A stretch of DNA of 6,722 nucleotides from Nitrospirales bacterium (GCA_020846375.1 JADLDZ010000202.1:1-6722); one strand, 5' to 3'. Shown: positions 1 through 5,981, counted from the first letter of the stretch. The notes: generated by a model from the sequence alone, not told the origin. Translations and numbers: made by a program.

Positions 1-291
1 CGGCAGCCCGAGAACAGACAGGTCATCCCCTATGCAAGGATCAGGCGGGAGTACTATGACGTCTGCGGGGGTGACTGCACCATCGAGAATGAGGCGGGCA
101 AGTGCATGTCCTGCGCCTCCTGCCGTGACTGTCATATGTGCGAAACAACCTGTTACTGGGGAGCCATCAGCAGGGTCGAGCACGGGAACGGCGACTTCGA
201 GTATGTGGTGGACGAGGAGAAGTGCATCGGCTGCGGCTTCTGCGCGGGCATCTGTCCCTGCGGCATCTGGGAAATGGTCGAAAATATTTAA
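1..291 (+). CDS. C-terminal ferredoxin domain of an Fe-S oxidoreductase (5' end outside window)
   Basis: The frame is open from base 1 to a TAA stop and gives the last 96 residues of a larger protein. Seen directly: a cysteine-rich stretch C35-x2-C38-x2-C41-x2-C44-x2-C47-x3-C51, then C75-x2-C78-x2-C81-x3-C85-P. C41/44/47/51 and C75/78/81/85 match the classical 2[4Fe-4S] ferredoxin pattern, with cysteines of the two motifs exchanged between clusters. C22, C26, C35 and C38 are extra and could hold another metal site. Known: such tails sit at the C-terminus of flavin-dependent oxidoreductases, including glutamate-synthase-like proteins, where they pass electrons between NAD(P)H/flavin and a partner. 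Inference: it is a cytoplasmic electron-transfer enzyme. The catalytic domain is not visible, so the substrate cannot be named. The second motif ends CPCG rather than the usual CPxG, with an additional cysteine (C87). An internal ATG at 106 would split the motif and is not the start. Confidence 0.85.
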   Translation, partial: RQPENRQVIPYARIRREYYDVCGGDCTIENEAGKCMSCASCRDCHMCETTCYWGAISRVEHGNGDFEYVVDEEKCIGCGFCAGICPCGIWEMVENI

Positions 292-309
292 TTTACGGCG
301 CGTGGCTCA

Positions 310-339
310 TTGCTCATTGCAGGGCAAAAGTTATATAAT
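310..339 (+). promoter_or_regulatory. Putative sigma70 promoter for tRNA-Pro
   Basis: TTGCTC (310-315), an 18-bp gap, and a perfect TATAAT (334-339) lie about 47 bp before the tRNA. The predicted transcript start is near 346, giving a 5' leader of about 40 nt to be trimmed by RNase P. The -10 is perfect; the -35 is partial. Confidence 0.6.
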
Positions 340-385
340 AGTCTCTCTGCCTCATGAGCAATGAACTGGTCGTCATGAAAAGTAT

Positions 386-459
386 CGGGGCGTAGCGCAG
401 CCTGGTAGCGCACACGGTTCGGGACCGTGGAGTCGGAGGTTCAAATCCTCTCGCCCCGA
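386..459 (+). tRNA. tRNA-Pro (anticodon CGG)
   Basis: A 74-nt cloverleaf. The acceptor arm is a perfect 7-bp stem, CGGGGCG (386-392) with CGCCCCG (452-458), followed by discriminator A459. The anticodon stem CACGG/CCGTG (413-417/425-429) encloses the loop TTCGGGA, so the anticodon is CGG at 420-422, reading the proline codon CCG. The T-loop TTCAAAT and a D-loop containing GG are present. The 3' CCA is not encoded (ACTC follows), so it must be added by a nucleotidyltransferase. No clear intrinsic terminator follows; 460-560 is pyrimidine-rich and shows no gene. Confidence 0.97.
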
Positions 460-562
460 CTCTTTCTCCCTCTCTTCCGGGTCTCTCCCCTGCCGCTTCC
501 TGCAGCCACCTGTCGTCCTTTCTCCCCGATGCCCCCCGGCTGAAAAACTGAAAAACACCGTA

Positions 563-591
563 TTGACAACGCCCCATGCGAATGCTACAAT
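563..591 (+). promoter_or_regulatory. Strong sigma70 promoter of the Crp/Fnr-family gene
   Basis: A perfect TTGACA (563-568), an optimal 17-bp spacer, and TACAAT (586-591) predict transcription from about 598. The ATG at 576 lies between the two hexamers and cannot be on this transcript, which settles the gene start at 648. A short inverted pair, ACAACG (566-571) and CGTTGT (598-603), brackets the -10 and might be operator half-sites, although this is weak. Confidence 0.75.
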
Positions 592-647
592 CACTGACGT
601 TGTTGCTACTATTTTTTACGTCGCACCCTACTGCGGAGAAAGAGAGC

Positions 648-1340
648 ATGAAGAGCACCATCAACCATGCCGCCATAGAACAGCTTCTCAAGAGGCTGCC
701 CATCCTCAAGGGACTTTGCGAAGAGCATGCCACCTGCATCATAAAGGACTTCTCCCTCCGCACGGCGAAGAAGGGAGACGTCATCTTCTACCAGTCCGAT
801 GAGAGCACCGATCTCTATATCATCCTTGAAGGCGAAGTGAAAGCCTCCCTGGTGGATATGGAGGGGAACGAGCTGATTCTTGCGACCTTCGGCCAGGGTG
901 ATTTCTTCGGCGAGATCAGCCTCTTCGACGGACAGCCCCGCTCAGCCACCATCACCGCCGGCAAGGATTCCACCTTCGGCGTGCTGACAAGGGAGAAGTT
1001 CCTTCAGGCCATCAAGAATGACCCGATGATCGCCATCGGCCTCATCACCAGCCTGGCAAAGAGGATACGGATGACCGACGAGAAGCTGGAATCGCTCGTT
1101 TTCCTCGACGTAAGCCAGCGGGTGATCAAACTGCTCCTGGAGATCAGCAAGGGGGAGAGAAACAAGGAGGGATATTACAAGGCAAAGAAGCTCACCCATA
1201 GAGAGCTGGCGGCGCATACCGGGGCCTCACGGGAAGCCGTATCGAAGGCACTTAAAGTCCTCTCCTTCAGGAAGGAAATCAGGGAGGAGGAGGGGTATTT
1301 CCTGATCTCCCCCTCTGCCGAAAGTCTGACCGTGCTTTAA
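648..1340 (+). CDS. Crp/Fnr-family transcriptional regulator
   Basis: 230 aa, a usual length for the family. The start ATG 648 is chosen because GGAG (635-638) lies 9 nt before it, and because the upstream in-frame ATG (576) falls inside the promoter. Seen: an N-terminal cyclic-nucleotide-type beta-roll (about residues 20-120) with a phosphate-binding cassette running from G88-E89 to R98-S99-A-T, the positions that hold cAMP in CRP. A long dimerisation helix covers about 125-150. The C-terminal winged helix-turn-helix is at about 180-206, with recognition-helix residues S194-R195-E196 and S199-K200. Known: E-x2-S-R in FNR and R-E-x3-R in CRP read TGA half-sites; this protein has features of both, with lysine for the last arginine. 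Only two cysteines (C24, C30) are near the N-terminus, so an FNR-type [4Fe-4S] oxygen sensor is unlikely. The intact cassette suggests a small ligand, possibly a cyclic nucleotide. Inference: it may act at the Fnr-like box at 1430, about 90 bp downstream. Confidence 0.93.
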   Translation: MKSTINHAAIEQLLKRLPILKGLCEEHATCIIKDFSLRTAKKGDVIFYQSDESTDLYIILEGEVKASLVDMEGNELILATFGQGDFFGEISLFDGQPRSATITAGKDSTFGVLTREKFLQAIKNDPMIAIGLITSLAKRIRMTDEKLESLVFLDVSQRVIKLLLEISKGERNKEGYYKAKKLTHRELAAHTGASREAVSKALKVLSFRKEIREEEGYFLISPSAESLTVL

Positions 1341-1429
1341 CCGCCGAGAAAAGTCCGGCGTCCGCATTGCCCGGCTCCCTCACATACTCGCCCAAAACCG
1401 TCACAAGGAAGCCGAATAATTTTCAAATA

Positions 1430-1471
1430 CTGAGATAGATCATAACCAAAGGCATGTCACTCCCGTAGAAT
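1430..1471 (+). promoter_or_regulatory. Putative class II Crp/Fnr-activated promoter
   Basis: The box CTGAG-ATAG-ATCAT (1430-1443) matches the Fnr/Dnr consensus TTGAT-N4-ATCAA at 7 of 10 positions and keeps both TGA/TCA cores. Exactly 22 bp downstream lies TAGAAT (1466-1471). A start site at about 1478 puts the box centre (1436.5) at -41.5, the classical class II activator position. The expected -35 (TAACCA, 1443-1448) is poor, as usual for activator-dependent promoters. Confidence 0.5.
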
Positions 1472-1492
1472 AGAGATCAAGGTCCTTTCCTC

Positions 1493-1600
1493 CCGGGGAG
1501 GCAAAGATCCCCGGAGAAGGGAAAAGATCAACCGGTCAGCGGGAGAACGAGAGTGCATACGCTACCTTTTTATGGAAAGGTATTTTTCCTTACCGGGGAG
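1493..1600 (+). promoter_or_regulatory. Leader with competing hairpins that could expose or hide the Shine-Dalgarno
   Basis: CCGGGGAG occurs twice, at 1493-1500 and at 1593-1600. The second copy is the Shine-Dalgarno of the GTG at 1610. Between them TCCCCGG (1508-1514) is the exact complement of CCGGGGA and can pair with either copy: a 7-bp, 8-nt-loop hairpin with the first, leaving the ribosome site free, or a long-range helix with the second, hiding it. This is direct base complementarity. A regulatory role is inferred. Confidence 0.4.
1563..1587 (+). terminator. Weak hairpin plus T-run inside the leader (possible attenuator)
   Basis: TACCTTT (1563-1569) pairs with AAAGGTA (1576-1582) around a 6-nt loop and is followed by five Ts (1583-1587). 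The stem has only two G-C pairs, so it would be a weak terminator. An overlapping alternative, GGAAA (1574-1578) with TTTCC (1585-1589), is mutually exclusive with it. It lies between the predicted promoter and the gene start. Confidence 0.3.
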
Positions 1601-1609
1601 AAATACATC

Positions 1610-1885
1610 GTGGCGACAGTGAAATGGGTCAAACGGCTGCTTATCATGAACCGCGAGTTCATCCTGCACGAGACCTTTGCCGTCAGAGGGCTTATGCAGG
1701 CCCTCATGAGACCCCGGAACACCCGCGTCCCTTGGACAGCGGAGGAGATGCGGGAAATCAGGGCTCATCTCTGGACGCTGTCCCTGGTCGTTCCCGCGCT
1801 GCTCATCTTTCTTCTCCCCGGTGGCTCCCTGCTTTTGCCCTTTCTTGCTGGAGTGCTCGACAGGAGAACGATCAAGAGACTGTAG
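1610..1885 (+). CDS. Small membrane protein with a LETM1-like C-terminal motif
   Basis: 91 aa from GTG 1610, preceded by GGGGAG (1595-1600) at 9-nt spacing. An upstream GTG at 1553 also has a GGGAG and would give 110 aa, but its first 19 residues look like leader sequence, whereas the 1610 product begins with a natural basic N-terminus. Seen: a basic amphipathic start (residues 1-16), a charged middle containing W-T-A-E-E-M-R-E-I-R (42-51), then one hydrophobic segment (about 58-80) containing L-P-G-G-S-L-L-L-P-F-L, and a basic tail D-R-R-T-I-K-R. The P-x-L-x-x-L-L-P-G-G-x-L-L-L-P pattern recalls the membrane-proximal part of LETM1-type ion-transport proteins. I infer a single-pass inner-membrane protein, with the basic tail probably cytoplasmic. 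Its function is unknown. It stands alone behind the Fnr-like promoter and is followed by a hairpin. Confidence 0.7.
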   Translation: MATVKWVKRLLIMNREFILHETFAVRGLMQALMRPRNTRVPWTAEEMREIRAHLWTLSLVVPALLIFLLPGGSLLLPFLAGVLDRRTIKRL

Positions 1886-1907
1886 CGGGAGAACCACTCC
1901 CGCCGTT
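1885..1907 (+). terminator. Perfect 7-bp hairpin at the stop codon, probable terminator
   Basis: GCGGGAG (1885-1891) and CTCCCGC (1897-1903) form a G-C-rich stem around a 5-nt loop. The stem starts on the last base of the TAG stop. The following CGTTCTTCC has a poor T-run, so termination may be partial. Confidence 0.5.
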
Positions 1908-2009
1908 CTTCCGTCAGCTCCGCTCCTTCCTGTGCTATTATTCAAGCACGTCACCGATCAGTGCACTTGCTGATGATTCCCGGACAAAACGAACAGAGGG
2001 CTGGAGAGA

Positions 2010-2468
2010 ATGCGAAGAAAGGTGATCGCGGTTGTCGGGGCAGGTGCCGCGGGAAAAAAGGAGACCCATACCGCTGAAGAGGCAGGAAGACTGATCGCTC
2101 TGCGGGGAGCGATTCTTGTCTGTGGCGGACTTTCCGGAGTAATGGAAGCTGCGGCCCGCGGCGCGAAGGATGCGGGCGGAATCACGGTGGGCATCCTTCC
2201 CCAGAACCACTGCAATGAGGCCAACCCCTACATCGACGTGCCGGTCGCCACAGGCTTCGGCGAAGGCAGGAATGTCATCATCGTCCGTACCGCAGACGCT
2301 CTCATCGCAGTGGGAGGAGAGTACGGCACCCTGTCGGAAATCTCGTTCGCGCTGAAAACAGGAAAACCGGTCGTCGGGATACACTCTTGGGACATACGGG
2401 GGGTCATAAAAGCGGAGAGCGCCGAGGAGGCGGTGAGCAAGGCTTTCGCGCTGCTGCACGGCTCATGA
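2010..2468 (+). CDS. TIGR00725-type LOG/SLOG Rossmann-fold nucleotide-binding protein
   Basis: 152 aa, the usual length for this short family. Translation starts at ATG 2010, with GAGGG (1996-2000) at 9-nt spacing. Seen: a beta-strand and glycine loop V-I-A-V-V-G-A-G-A-A-G (5-15), then G-G-L-S-G-V-M-E (39-46) before a helix with R50-G-A, and V-G-G-E-Y-G-T-L-S-E (101-110). These correspond to the conserved GGGxxGLM and PGGxGTxxE motifs of LOG (lysine decarboxylase-like, cytokinin riboside 5'-monophosphate phosphoribohydrolase) proteins. In the last motif the proline is valine and one residue is inserted, which is normal for the TIGR00725 branch, whose reaction is not established. A cytoplasmic nucleotide or nucleoside-phosphate ligand is likely; hydrolase activity is only possible. 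It is separated from the upstream gene by a hairpin, so it is probably transcribed alone. Confidence 0.85.
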   Translation: MRRKVIAVVGAGAAGKKETHTAEEAGRLIALRGAILVCGGLSGVMEAAARGAKDAGGITVGILPQNHCNEANPYIDVPVATGFGEGRNVIIVRTADALIAVGGEYGTLSEISFALKTGKPVVGIHSWDIRGVIKAESAEEAVSKAFALLHGS

Positions 2469-2491
2469 TTTTTCTTTCGGGAGGCAGGGCC

Positions 2492-2521
2492 TTACGATCA
2501 ACCCCTGTTTTGTGGTAATAT
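2492..2521 (+). promoter_or_regulatory. Possible promoter of tRNA-Arg
   Basis: TTACGA (2492-2497), an 18-bp spacer and TAATAT (2516-2521) predict a start near 2528, 12 nt before the tRNA. Both hexamers are imperfect. The AT-rich stretch just before an otherwise GC-rich tRNA supports a -10 here. Confidence 0.4.
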
Positions 2522-2539
2522 ATTTATCTGATTTGCGTA

Positions 2540-2613
2540 GCCCCCTTAGCTCAGTAGGATAGAGCACAGGTTTCCTAAACCTGGGGCCAGAGGTTCGAAT
2601 CCTCTAGGGGGCA
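2540..2613 (+). tRNA. tRNA-Arg (anticodon CCT)
   Basis: A 74-nt cloverleaf. The acceptor stem GCCCCCT (2540-2546) pairs perfectly with AGGGGGC (2606-2612), with discriminator A2613. The anticodon stem CAGGT/ACCTG (2567-2571/2579-2583) encloses TTCCTAA, giving anticodon CCT (2574-2576) for the codon AGG. The T-loop TTCGAAT is canonical. CCA is not encoded. Its 3' end faces the phage-derived block, and the 3' ends of tRNA genes are common integration sites for phages and islands, so this may once have been the attachment site. No copy of its 3' end was found elsewhere in the window. Confidence 0.97.
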
Positions 2614-2627
2614 TTAAAAACCAATTG

Positions 2628-2669
2628 AAAAACAAGGGACAACGGACTGCTCCGCTGTCCCTTGTTTTT
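2628..2669. terminator. Long bidirectional intrinsic terminator
   Basis: A 14-bp perfect arm (2628-2641 with 2656-2669, starting AAAAACAAGG) continues past one A/C mismatch into CGGA/TCCG (2643-2646/2651-2654) with a CTGC loop. Five Ts at 2665-2669 serve the + strand, and the mirrored As at 2628-2632 give a T-run on the - strand. It can end tRNA-Arg transcripts and also the leftward phage-type operon arriving from the right. Confidence 0.9.
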
Positions 2670-2674
2670 GCCCT

Positions 2675-2694
2675 GTTTACTACAGTTTACTACA
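2675..2694. repeat. Tandem 10-bp repeat, two perfect copies of GTTTACTACA
   Basis: GTTTACTACA at 2675-2684 is repeated exactly at 2685-2694. On the - strand it covers the TAG stop (2692-2690) of the 61-aa gene and adds further TAG and TAA triplets. It lies between the terminator and the last phage-type gene, so it could be a duplication scar or part of an old element end. Confidence 0.75.
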
Positions 2695-2875
2695 TTTTCT
2701 GTGCGTCGGCCGACGCAATCACCTCTTCCGAGCTCCGGGGAAGGGCGGCATTGAGGCGCCCAACCTCCTCCTCGATGCTCTGCGGCTCTCCGGTTTTGAG
2801 AGCCTGATAGGCCTTTGTCCCGATACTGATAGCACTCAAGAGCAACTGCACTGCATTCCCTGCCGTTATGATCAT
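2690..2875 (-). CDS. 61-aa small phage-type hypothetical protein
   Basis: ATG 2875 begins inside the stop of the upstream gene (ATGA, 2875-2872), and a strong GGAGG (2886-2882) sits 6 nt before it; this pairing decides the start over longer in-frame readings. Seen: a mildly hydrophobic N-terminal third (M-I-I-T-A-G-N-A-V-Q-L-L-L-S-A-I-S-I-G-T) that could be a membrane segment or amphipathic helix, then an acidic, helix-prone C-terminal part (about residues 30-61). I do not recognise a family. It is the last gene of the leftward three-gene set and is translationally coupled to the large virion-type protein, so a role with that protein (scaffold, chaperone or partner) is possible but unproven. 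Its stop lies in the 10-bp tandem repeat. Confidence 0.65.
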   Translation of the reverse strand: MIITAGNAVQLLLSAISIGTKAYQALKTGEPQSIEEEVGRLNAALPRSSEEVIASADAQKM

Positions 2876-5331
2876 TGCACCCCTCCGATTGTAATGCCAT
2901 ACGCGCCGGCGAGCTGCAGGAGATCCATGATCGCCCGCTGTCTCTCTGTCAGTTCTTTGCCGGAAAGGTACTTGTCGACGATCCCCACCACCTCTTTCTG
3001 TTTGTACCCCTTGTTCTGATACCACGCAGGGTAGCCGCTCGAAAGCCTTGCAACCACCTGCCCTGTCTCCTCGTCGAAGACCTTGCCCGGTCCCTCAGAA
3101 GTCAGGAGCCGGTCGCGGATAAACTCCAGGTGTGTCCTGTCCAGCTCCTTTTTCGGGAGAGGAAGGGTGATGCGCTTTTTCGGGGTAAAGGTCGGCGCAT
3201 CCCCCCAGTCTTCCGTTATGGTGATCTCCTCAGGGAGGGCCTGTTCAATGGTGCGCTGTACCTCCTGCTCCACCTCCAGGATCTCCCCTGAAGCGGCCGC
3301 CTTTGCCTTGACAGCTTCCGGGGGCTCTGCCGTGCGGAGGGGGATTGTCTCGCCAACAAAGAGGCGGTCAAACACAGTGCGCACCTCCGGGGACATCCGC
3401 ACGCGCCAGATGTCCTCGCCGATGATACGTCCGTAGATGTCGAGGATCCACTGCTTGAACTTCTGGAAAACGCTCTGCAGCTCCGGCAGGGGCGCCTTTC
3501 CCTCGGCAAGGTACCGCTCAAAGGCTTTGGCGAACTGCTCTTCCTGCTCCCGCTTCCAGAGGCCGCCCTCCACCCCTGCCCACCTTTCAGCAGCCGCAAG
3601 GTCCTCACCCGGAAGGTCGCGCCGGAAAATATGCCCCAGCTCATGGACCACCGTGGAGACATCGGCCTGCTTAAAGGCATGGATCACTGCGCGGCCGTCT
3701 TCCAGAAACTGCACGGCCCCGCGGTTTGCCTGCTCAAGGGTATTGATTCCCTTGGGAGCCGAAGGTAAAATATCAGTAGTAGGGCGGAGCGTTTTGGACG
3801 TGTCAGAAGGGGTCTCCCTCTCGGGAGGCATATCATTCGCCGCCCTGTACTTCCTCATAGAAAGAGCAGCAAGCTCTCCTTTGCCGGTTCTCACCTCTTC
3901 GAAATAGTAAGTAACCCCATTGAACTTCTTGATATAGAGAATCAGGTCGTTACCCTGATTGCTCTTTCCGCCATTTTCCACCTTGTCGGGCACTGCAATG
4001 ATTTCGGGGATGCGGAATATATCATCGCGGGTAACGGCCAATTGCCCGCGTGTGGCTTCCTTTGTCTCGTCTCCGTGTTTTTTCAGGATGTGATTGATAG
4101 AGTAGTTATCGATCACATGCCGATACCCCGCAACATCGTACCCGGTGGATTGCTTGATTATCTCGGATTCGGGGAGGGCAACGGCGGCAATCTCCACCTT
4201 CCGGACCGAGTTGTCTTTCCCCTCTGTCGTGTAGTCAAAAAGCTCTGAAAGTTGCGTCTTCACGCGCTCGCGCTGAAAGAGTGCCTTTGTCGGCGCGTCT
4301 CCTGAAACAATGCCCGCAATCCGCTTGCTGATATAATCGTCGACAGGCACGGCCTCCCGCCTGGCCCGGGCTTCCACCAGGCCCACCACCGCGCTGGTCT
4401 GCTCGTCATCGAGCCGGAAGTGCTCCTTGAGCCCCTGCCGCAGCTCAGGGAGCAGAAACGATTCCGGCAGCTCCGCCTTGATGTCGCGCACCTGCTCGGC
4501 AACATCCACGGGCTTTCCCGCGGCCATGTCCTGCAGTGCCTTCTCTTTTGCCTTCAGGTTCACTTGAATTGCCCGTGGGGTCGGGGTGAAAGGGGAGTCC
4601 TGCACCGCCTTCTGGTGCGCGGCGATAGTGTCCAGGGCATCCTCGACGCGGGCAGGCATGCGGCTCCGCCCTCTCTGGTAGTGGGCCATTCCCCCGAACA
4701 CCACTCCCAGGACAAGATCGAGGGTGCGTGCCACGGGATCGAGGGGATCATACGCCTTTGCCTGGTCCCCATACCCCCGCGCCTCCAGCAGGCGCTTGGT
4801 GGCCTCTGTCTGCCCTGCGCCAAACAGGGGATTGAGCGCGGCAAGCCCAAGTGTCCTGGCCAGGGTCTTCCCTGCTCCCGGAAGCGCCACCTGGGCCGCC
4901 TGCACTGCCGCTGCCCCGATGCCGGCCGCTGTTGCGGTGGTGGGGTCAATGCCCTGCTCCACCATGTCCGCACCGGTATTCAGGGCGCTCTGCCCAAGGA
5001 GGAGAGGCACGGCGCCAGGGCCGGTCATAACAGGGATCGCAAGCCCTGCAATGTCCCCGAAGAGCTTGCCGGCCCCGGAGGTGCTCCCTGGATCAGGGGT
5101 CCAGAACTCCTGGGCAGGCTTGATCACCTCCTCGTAGAAGGTGTAGCTCTTCTCCTGCCCTGTCTTGTTCCCCAGTGCTCCCTGGAGTCCTCCCAGGGCA
5201 AGGGTCGCTGCAGCGCCGATGTCAGCGCCCGTCTTCATGAAGCCCATGCCCGTTGCCTTCAGCACGCCCACCGGCTTCGTCAGAAGGGTTTCCCGCTCGT
5301 CGGGGATGTTTTCTTCGCGGAGGAGGATCAT
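2872..5331 (-). CDS. Large polyvalent-type phage protein with PBECR-like nuclease module and HELGH zincin peptidase
   Basis: 819 aa from ATG 5331, which overlaps the upstream stop as ATGA; an in-frame ATG at 5433 lies inside the upstream gene and is rejected. Domains in order: a Gly/Ala-rich hydrophobic N-terminal region (about 15-170) that could insert into membranes; a helical charged region (about 200-380); a module at about 395-497 with G-Y-R-H-V-I-D-N-Y-S-I-N-H-I-L-K-K-H-G-D, then P-E-I-I and a closing Y-Y-F-E-E-V-R-T-G segment, closely resembling phage PBECR (Barnase-EndoU-ColicinE5/D-RelE-like) nuclease domains; and H563-E-L-G-H567 followed by E597/E598-Q-F-A-K-A-F-E-R-Y, the HExxH...E pattern of minor zincin metallopeptidases. 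The C-terminal tail is charged. Known: such mosaics occur in MuF-type toxins and in large polyvalent proteins carried in phage particles and injected with DNA. Inference: an injected virion protein with effector activities. The frame is intact. Confidence 0.8.
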   Translation of the reverse strand: MILLREENIPDERETLLTKPVGVLKATGMGFMKTGADIGAAATLALGGLQGALGNKTGQEKSYTFYEEVIKPAQEFWTPDPGSTSGAGKLFGDIAGLAIPVMTGPGAVPLLLGQSALNTGADMVEQGIDPTTATAAGIGAAAVQAAQVALPGAGKTLARTLGLAALNPLFGAGQTEATKRLLEARGYGDQAKAYDPLDPVARTLDLVLGVVFGGMAHYQRGRSRMPARVEDALDTIAAHQKAVQDSPFTPTPRAIQVNLKAKEKALQDMAAGKPVDVAEQVRDIKAELPESFLLPELRQGLKEHFRLDDEQTSAVVGLVEARARREAVPVDDYISKRIAGIVSGDAPTKALFQRERVKTQLSELFDYTTEGKDNSVRKVEIAAVALPESEIIKQSTGYDVAGYRHVIDNYSINHILKKHGDETKEATRGQLAVTRDDIFRIPEIIAVPDKVENGGKSNQGNDLILYIKKFNGVTYYFEEVRTGKGELAALSMRKYRAANDMPPERETPSDTSKTLRPTTDILPSAPKGINTLEQANRGAVQFLEDGRAVIHAFKQADVSTVVHELGHIFRRDLPGEDLAAAERWAGVEGGLWKREQEEQFAKAFERYLAEGKAPLPELQSVFQKFKQWILDIYGRIIGEDIWRVRMSPEVRTVFDRLFVGETIPLRTAEPPEAVKAKAAASGEILEVEQEVQRTIEQALPEEITITEDWGDAPTFTPKKRITLPLPKKELDRTHLEFIRDRLLTSEGPGKVFDEETGQVVARLSSGYPAWYQNKGYKQKEVVGIVDKYLSGKELTERQRAIMDLLQLAGAYGITIGGVQ

Positions 5332-5981
5332 CTGCCGAACCTGAACTGCACGTAGTTCCTGAAGTCGGCGGTGCGCAGATACTTGCCGCCCACTACCACC
5401 CGGTATACTCCCGGGGCCTGCGTCATCTCCCACTCGGCATCGTCCCTGATGAACTCCGCCGCCTCTTCATCACTCATGCCGTACACCCCGCCCATGGACC
5501 TGATCATTGCAGGGGTGATCGCCTTGATGGTGTCCCGCAGCTTCTCTTCGCTGAACCCCTCGGGAAGGACAATCCTGTTGCCGCTGATCTTCGTGGTCTC
5601 TCCCACCACTGCCTTGAAGGACTCCTGGGCAAGCTTCTTGTCCACTACCCCGTCTGCCATCCCGCGCTGGCTCGCCTTTGCCGCATAGAAGGCCTTGAAC
5701 GCCTCGTAGTTGTCCCCGATGTTCCCTGCCGTGAGGCCGGTAAAAGCATCCCGGGCAGTGCCAAAGAACAGGCTTCTGAGATCCTCCTCTTTCGGCATCT
5801 TCATGGACTTGTCCTTCAGGATCTGAAATCCCTCGGTCACTGTGAGCGCGGTATTCCGCTTGCCCTGTGCCATGAAGGATATCTGGATGCCCAGCTGCTG
5901 GTCCTCCTGGAGCATCTGACGGGCGATTCCCCTGAGGGCATCCTTGCCCACTACCTTCTCCAGGCCGGTGAGGGTCTCCAC
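5328..5981 (-). CDS. C-terminal remnant of a phage virion-type protein, 5' end probably lost
   Basis: 217 aa if read from GTG 5981. The frame stays open upstream to a TAA at 6059-6057 without any ATG. The GTG has no well-placed Shine-Dalgarno (GGGGAGGGG at 6003-5995 is about 13 nt away), so the true N-terminus is probably missing. Seen: mostly soluble, helical and charged sequence, beginning E-T-L-T-G-L-E-K-V-V-G-K-D-A-L and ending Y-V-Q-F-R-F-G-R; there is no signal peptide, membrane segment or catalytic motif. Its stop overlaps the start of the 819-aa protein (ATGA), showing a coupled operon. I cannot assign a family. By position it resembles the C-terminal part of a long internal virion protein, which in podovirus-like phages often carries a peptidoglycan-cutting domain at the missing N-terminal end. 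That is inference only. Confidence 0.55.
   Translation of the reverse strand: METLTGLEKVVGKDALRGIARQMLQEDQQLGIQISFMAQGKRNTALTVTEGFQILKDKSMKMPKEEDLRSLFFGTARDAFTGLTAGNIGDNYEAFKAFYAAKASQRGMADGVVDKKLAQESFKAVVGETTKISGNRIVLPEGFSEEKLRDTIKAITPAMIRSMGGVYGMSDEEAAEFIRDDAEWEMTQAPGVYRVVVGGKYLRTADFRNYVQFRFGR

Noticed and set aside
576..647. N-terminal extension of the Crp/Fnr protein from ATG 576
   Set aside because: ATG 576 lies between the -35 and -10 of the best promoter in the window, and a good Shine-Dalgarno precedes ATG 648. The hydrophobic extension is also foreign to the family.
1342..1360. Terminator after the Crp/Fnr gene (CGCCG/CGGCG hairpin)
   Set aside because: Only 5 bp with a 9-nt loop and no T-run, so too weak to call.
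4420..5355. 311-aa + strand frame opposite the large phage gene
   Set aside because: Composition is Arg/Leu/His/Gly-rich with no recognisable domain. It is the antisense shadow of a strongly supported - strand gene.
5332..5433. Longer start for the 819-aa phage protein at ATG 5433
   Set aside because: The extension lies wholly inside the upstream gene in another frame, is low-complexity Gly/Arg-rich, and ignores the ATGA overlap at 5331.
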